A stretch of 64,000 bases of DNA from positions 89,530,592-89,594,591 of the forward strand of contig NC_092347.1 in assembly GCF_963676685.1 (NCBI RefSeq), read 5' to 3'. Below are positions 61,201-64,000 of this stretch, piece by piece. This DNA is from Mytilus edulis (Eukaryota > Mollusca > Bivalvia > Mytilida > Mytilidae). The notes below the pieces were generated by a model. It did not search any database and was not told the origin of the DNA. It saw only the letters and a list, made by a program, of their open reading frames with translations. Made by a program: the position numbers and the translations under genes. The first letter of the stretch is position 1. Every line of letters begins with the position of its first letter.

Positions 61201-63518
61201 TGTCAATCATTGGAATGGCCATCTGATTACCATAATTGCCTTTTGTGACTAAGTCTTAAGGGATTAAAATCGGGATCAGATATGAAATGTCCGGCTGGCT
61301 CAAATATTTTTTGGAAGCCCTGGTTAGTATACAGAGTAACATCTCTCTTAAAGATTGTTTACAGAGTAAGACAGAAACAGAAAACAATTGAATTATAAGT
61401 AAGAATATAGAGTTAAATCTTCTAAAAAATAGTATGAGGAAAGATAAATTGGATTAATCTAGACAGTAAGGGTCACCTGGGCAACACAAACACCATAAAT
61501 TATTGGGAAGTATATAATAGAGTTATATCCCTTGAAAGATGGTTAACATGGAAGATAAATTCTATAAATCCAGAGAGCAAGGGTCACCTTTTCAACTGAA
61601 AACACCTTAGTTATTGGTTAGTATATGAAATTATATTTGGGAAGTATATAATAGAGTTATATCCCCTAAAAGATTGTCAGCATGAAAGATTTTTGGGACA
61701 AATTTCAGTCATTATAGCATACATTCTGTAGAACCCTCAATAAATAGAACAGTTGTGATTTTTTGGACATCTTCTAGTCCCTATGTGTAAGTTCTATTTT
61801 ATGGAACCATGATTATATAGACCACCATTGAATGATGTTGGGATCTATGTTAGTCCCTGTAGTGTGGTTCTTTACTATGAAACCCTCAATGAATAGAGAA
61901 TCATTGATGCATGGAAAACATTTTATCCCTGTTGTGTAGTTCTATAAGATAGAACCATAATGTAAATAACATAATTTTAACCTCGTCAAAAGGAGGTGGT
62001 TGTACTAATTTGCCCGTCTCTATTTGTCCAATGAAATTTATGTTACATTTTTCTCAGAGATTCCTGAAATTGGAACCAAACTATTCAGTGTGATACACCT
62101 GTATCAACTTCATATTCACTAAATACTTATATATTTCTAAAATATTATATAATATTGTATGAGATTTTCAATGTAATTTTTCTAGGTAAAGAATAATCAG
62201 AATTCTGTTATCATGCTTGCTTTATGTGAACACCATTTTATATTTGAAGCAAATTTTCCATTGCTCTTCAACCACCTGTTAACTGAGGTTCTAATAATTC
62301 AGTGGTATTATTAGTAAACAGTATTTCACAATTGTTCTTGTTAAGTCCATCTAGTGTACCGTAGTTCTATACTACAAAATCCTAATTGAATTGAAGATTA
62401 GTGATTCATGGGACAACCTTTAGTCTATTTATTGTAAATTGTATACTATGGAACCCTCAAAAGATAACCATTGATTTTTGAGTCTCGTAAAATAATATTT
62501 TTTTTCCAGAACCGAGATGGTACAATATCAGGAGGAGGAGGTACACCAAGAAGAAGTTTAGCAAGTCAGTTTGATAATCAGGGTAGGTATCAACTATAAA
62601 GCTTGAAAAGAAATGTGTTGAATAAACAGCATGACTTTTAATATTTTGAAAGAAACTTTGGCTATAAACACAAGGCACTATATTACATACAATTTAGTTG
62701 GTTGTCTGTTCATGAATATTTATGACATGCAACCATTTGTTTGCACTTTAAAACCATGGGTTCATCCTTTCGACTATCAAGAAGCCTTAAGACTAGACAC
62801 TTTTATTCACAGATAATTTAATGTAGTGAGTGAGAATATAAGCAAATAAATATTATCCCAGATAATTTGAAATACTATTGAGGTAACTAAAAATGTTTGT
62901 TATATTTGCATCACCTGCTTTTAAAATAAAGTAACAACTATTAAAACAGATATCTGTTTTAATGTCCATGCAAAATTAAGATGAACAAAGATGTGATGGC
63001 ACAATATTCCTTTTACTGGGTGAATTTATTGGATTAAAGATTAATAAAAAACCATTTACCAGGTTTGTTTTAAAGTGTAATTTTGAGTTACATGTATATT
63101 TACAGGTTCAACTTCCAAAGAAAGACCAGACTATAGACAGCCACAAGAAAAATCTGACTTTTTTAACAGAATGTCAGGGAATCCTGATACTCCTTTAGAA
63201 GCTCAGGACAGAACAGAATTCTCAAACCGTCCTACAAAGGATAATCAAAAACGTTATGACAGAGCTAACCAGAACAGACCAACATATAACAAACAATTAT
63301 ATGAAAAGACAGGGAATCCCTTACAGGATAGACAGAGACAATCCCACAATAGTCCCAGGGTGAAACCCCATCATACAGATAAAAATAGAACATCTTTTAC
63401 AAAGCCCTATGTTCAAGATAAGAAATTTGTCCCAATAACTGACCCAGATGGGCTTGGTTCAGAATCGTGGCTGAACTTTAAACTTGATATTGATGCTGTT
63501 ATGTCTTGTTTAGCATAA
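46228..63518 (+). CDS. DCP2: mRNA-decapping enzyme 2 (Nudix m7GpppN-mRNA hydrolase), complete, 9 exons
   Basis: Exons 46228-46322, 52049-52200, 52783-52910, 53644-53742, 55243-55395, 59337-59446, 60003-60288, 62510-62582, 63106-63518; 1509 nt, 502 residues. All junctions keep frame. Intron 2 is AT-AC, the others GT-AG. Box A/N-terminal regulatory domain: [18 protein letters not shown] and [16 protein letters not shown]. Nudix box at residues 143-165 (GKVNENE, then REVLEETGF), including the metal-binding REVLEE glutamates. Box B continues in exon 6 ([20 protein letters not shown]). The C-terminal tail is disordered and ends [17 protein letters not shown], resembling the short linear motifs of metazoan DCP2 tails. 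DCP2 removes the 5' cap from mRNA with DCP1/EDC4 in P-bodies. Start: ATG 46228 is first; ATG 46240 is an alternative. Introns carry unusual splice-site duplications. Confidence 0.95.
46774..47211. mobile_element. Fold-back element in DCP2 intron 1
   Basis: The arms 46774-46935 and 47049-47211 are inverted copies of about 165 bp at roughly 85% identity (TGTTTTGCCAGACAAGCTGG and, inversely, TGTTTTGCCAGACAATCTGG; AAGTGGATATTGGCCC on both). The spacer is about 110 bp. The overlapping ORFs here are inverted-repeat artefacts. No TSD recognised. Confidence 0.85.
47908..51020. mobile_element. TTAA-flanked element, 3.1 kb, no transposase
   Basis: The left end AGGGAAATTCAGCGATTTTT and the right end read inversely AGGGAAACTTCGCAAAAAAA form terminal inverted repeats. 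TTAA lies on both sides (47904-47907 and 51021-51024). Inner ends also share TATGTTCAT. TTAA duplication and AGGG/CCCT ends suggest the piggyBac/Kolobok groups; class is tentative. The longest internal ORF is about 83 codons, so it is non-autonomous or decayed. Fills over half of DCP2 intron 1. Confidence 0.75.
51025..52048 (+). other. Rest of DCP2 intron 1
   Basis: AT-rich sequence with no recognisable gene or structured repeat. A segment near 51680-51915 has inverted phrases (AGGCCAAATAAAAATATATG and, at the other end, TTTTATTTGGCCTTATG) and may be a ~240-bp inverted-repeat insertion. The normal acceptor TTTTTTTCAG ends at 52048. Confidence 0.55.
52201..52782 (+). other. U12-type AT-AC intron (DCP2 intron 2)
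   Basis: The exon ends ...TCTCAAG and the intron starts ATATCCTTA, nearly identical to the minor-spliceosome 5' consensus ATATCCTTT. Near the 3' end is TTCTTTAAC (52765-52773), one mismatch from the U12 branch consensus TTCCTTAAC. The intron ends CCGCAC (AC at 52781-52782), 9-11 nt after the branch A. Splicing gives DFSSQ-VFNHCPF, which matches the DCP2 family (human DFAKAVFSHCPF), and phase 1 fits. No GT-AG pair can make this join. Confidence 0.93.
52948..52990 (+). repeat. Partial copy of DCP2 exon 3 in intron 3
   Basis: TCCTACAAGATGAGTGTGTT, then AACTTATGGAGCCATTATCT, matches exon 3 at 52851-52892 with about 4 differences in 42. Offset is ~98 bp, so it is a tandem duplication covering the exon end and donor, whose second half has decayed. 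Confidence 0.85.
53010..53415 (+). repeat. Decayed tandem repeat in DCP2 intron 3
   Basis: About five loose units carrying GAGTTTGTCA(A/G)AAC, TTTTCA(A/G)AAA(A/G)TTACTCA and CTCATA(A/G)AACTTAATCAGTAA. Unit about 75-95 bp. Non-coding. Confidence 0.65.
53739..53880 (+). repeat. Two tandem copies of the DCP2 exon 4 end with donor sites
   Basis: After the real exon end (GAG/GTATGT, donor at 53743) two copies of a ~65-bp unit follow, each containing ACCACCATACGAT, GGGCTTGTAG and GAGGTATGTATAA. This gives two extra GAG/GTATGT donors at 53808 and 53874. A further worn fragment lacking the donor (AAAATGAACCACCATATGAT) is at 54278-54312. Use of either decoy would read GTATGTATAAATACCTAA, i.e. a stop after five codons. 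Confidence 0.9.
54530..54746 (-). repeat. Dispersed repeat family A, minus-strand copy
   Basis: On the plus strand reads TTTCTTGTGTACAATTTGGA through GGGGCCAGCTGAAGGACGC to CATTCCCCATTTCCATTCTC. It carries a ~10-bp insert (TTCCGCCAGTC) not seen at 44420. In DCP2 intron 4. Confidence 0.83.
54945..55215 (-). repeat. Dispersed repeat family B, long minus-strand copy, next to exon 5
   Basis: GTAGTATGAGTGCCAATGAG, TATAGGTCAAAGTACAATCT and AAACACTTATGAACCACATC run inversely to 27285-27545, ending GAACATCAGGTTCCATAG just 28 nt before the exon 5 acceptor. Confidence 0.8.
55917..59336 (+). repeat. 50-bp splice-acceptor minisatellite in DCP2 intron 5 (67 acceptors including the real one)
   Basis: Regular from 56041: CAG/AG starts recur every 50 bp (25 from 56041 to 57241, then a single 43-bp unit, then 42 from 57284 to 59334). 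Unit: AGTTTACAGTGGTTCCCTAT (identical to exon 6 nt 1-20) + ATACTAACATTGAACATG + TTTATATTTCAG. Main variants: TACTTAC for TACTAAC, GTTTCCACTGG in the left units, CAATGG, CTATGTAC, CATGGTTATA; one TAG acceptor (56141). Every unit inspected keeps a YTNAY branch motif and an AG. The last unit's AG (59335-59336) is the authentic exon 6 acceptor. Two worn units precede it (55917-56040). Confidence 0.96.
60297..61322. mobile_element. Non-autonomous hAT-type element, 1026 bp, inserted 8 nt after the exon 7 donor
   Basis: Termini CAGGGCTTCCAAAA and TTTTTGGAAGCCCTG are inverse. An exact 8-bp TSD GTTAGTAT lies at 60289-60296 and 61323-61330; the left copy is the beginning of DCP2 intron 7, including the donor GTTAGT. 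The 8-bp TSD and CAGGG ends indicate hAT. An 88-codon ORF inside (60802-61068) has no recognisable transposase features. Confidence 0.92.
61331..61690 (+). repeat. Decayed tandem copies of the DCP2 exon 7 3' half
   Basis: Exon 7 text (TTATATCCCCTGAAAGAGGG; TTTATAAATCTAGGCAACAA; CAACAGAAAACACCTAAATT; then TTATTG/GTTAGTAT) recurs with mutations at about 61440-61500, 61527-61624 and 61650-61690. The copy at 61527 ends TTATTG/GTTAGTAT, identical to the real exon end and donor, at 61617. Its frame is stopped early (GATGGTTAA). Confidence 0.82.
61715..62500 (+). repeat. Degenerate repeats in DCP2 intron 7
   Basis: Loose ~80-bp units with GTAGAACCCTCAATAAATAG, TAGTCCCT(G/A)TRGTGT and GTTCTAT(T/A)TTATGGAACC at 61715-61985, and again at 62340-62470. 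The stretch between (61990-62330) is plain AT-rich sequence. Non-coding. Confidence 0.6.
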
Positions 63519-64000
63519 TTTGAAGTAATACTTGAGTTAACTTGTGCCATCTGCCATGATTAGAAATGTGGATGAATTCTTGTGTTAAACTTCATATTGA
63601 TGGAGTTGTCTTGACAAGCTGCGTAGTATTTGTATCTTTGTAACTAATAGTGTAATAAAATGTAAAGTACTAGTTATTGATACTGTTATTGTATTAAAAA
63701 TAGACGAAATGCACACATATTTTTAATGTCATAATTCTACTGTTGCTATGGTTCCCTTTTTTCAAAATTTGAATTCATTTGATGTTATATTTTATGAACT
63801 GTAGACAGGTTTGTGCTATACTCTACATTAATGCAGTACCACACATTGTTTGCAAATAAATAACATGATAAGAATCTAATTTAATTAAATATATGTACTA
63901 TGGACTTCTTAGATATACACACATCCATTATATGTTAAAGGTTATATGACAGTAGTCAAAATATTATGAAATTAGAATAAATGCTAAAATTAGGTGCATT
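63519..64000 (+). other. DCP2 3' untranslated region and downstream flank
   Basis: Follows the TAA at 63516-63518. AATAAA occurs within GTGTAATAAAATG near 63653-63660, a likely poly(A) signal about 140 nt after the stop; further AATAAA-like motifs are near 63856. No other gene starts before the window ends. Confidence 0.65.

Noticed and set aside
61527-61616. Exon 7 copy as an additional coding exon
   Set aside because: It has an early in-frame stop and no good acceptor; treated as a decayed duplicate with an intact donor.

Overview
This is eukaryotic nuclear DNA from an animal. It is AT-rich, genes are split into many short exons with large GT-AG introns, and 5-15 copies of several dispersed repeat families lie between and inside genes. 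The repeat families (for example the one whose chance translation reads 'MEMGNVSK', and the 'GTCTCATTGGCACTCA' family) and the protein sequences suggest a bivalve mollusc, most likely a mussel related to Mytilus. The species is an inference from recall of repeat style, not from a search.

Four protein genes can be reconstructed exon by exon with matching splice phases. (1) Positions 1-21759, + strand, 5'-truncated by the window edge: a large secreted-type, single-pass membrane protein with a von Willebrand factor D domain, an EGF-like module, a TIG-like segment, a cysteine-rich module, a Pro/Thr stalk, a transmembrane helix and two possible C-terminal tails (VWDE-like). (2) 25495-30656, - strand: mitochondrial ribosomal protein S26, 4 exons, complete. 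(3) 36936-45997, - strand: neugrin, 2 exons, complete, a mitochondrial ribosome/rRNA factor. (4) 46228-63518, + strand: the mRNA decapping enzyme DCP2, 9 exons, complete, with an intact Nudix box. Genes 1 and 2 converge. Genes 2 and 3 are co-oriented and both serve mitochondrial translation. Genes 3 and 4 are head to head with about 230 bp between start codons, so they probably share a divergent promoter.

The most striking structure is in DCP2 intron 5. A 50-bp minisatellite (67 acceptors including the real one, 56041-59336) has as its unit the intron 5/exon 6 boundary itself: a branch-point sequence (usually TACTAAC), a short pyrimidine-rich tract, CAG, then the first 20 nt of exon 6. The authentic acceptor is simply the last member of the array. 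Each decoy examined reads only a few codons before an in-frame stop. The same locus has an AT-AC (U12-type) intron 2, tandem copies of the exon 4 donor, a copy of the exon 3 end, decayed copies of exon 7, and a hAT insertion whose target-site duplication copies the exon 7 donor. Partial exon copies also occur in two introns of the VWDE-like gene. Short tandem duplication across exon edges therefore seems to be a recurring process in this region.

Non-genic sequence is mostly repeats: several non-autonomous DNA elements with visible terminal inverted repeats and target-site duplications (8-bp hAT type, TTAA type), fold-back elements, three clean minisatellites (31, 57 and 72 bp) and a decayed ~52-bp satellite field (33.6-36.1 kb). 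No rRNA, tRNA, CRISPR array or intact transposase gene was recognised.
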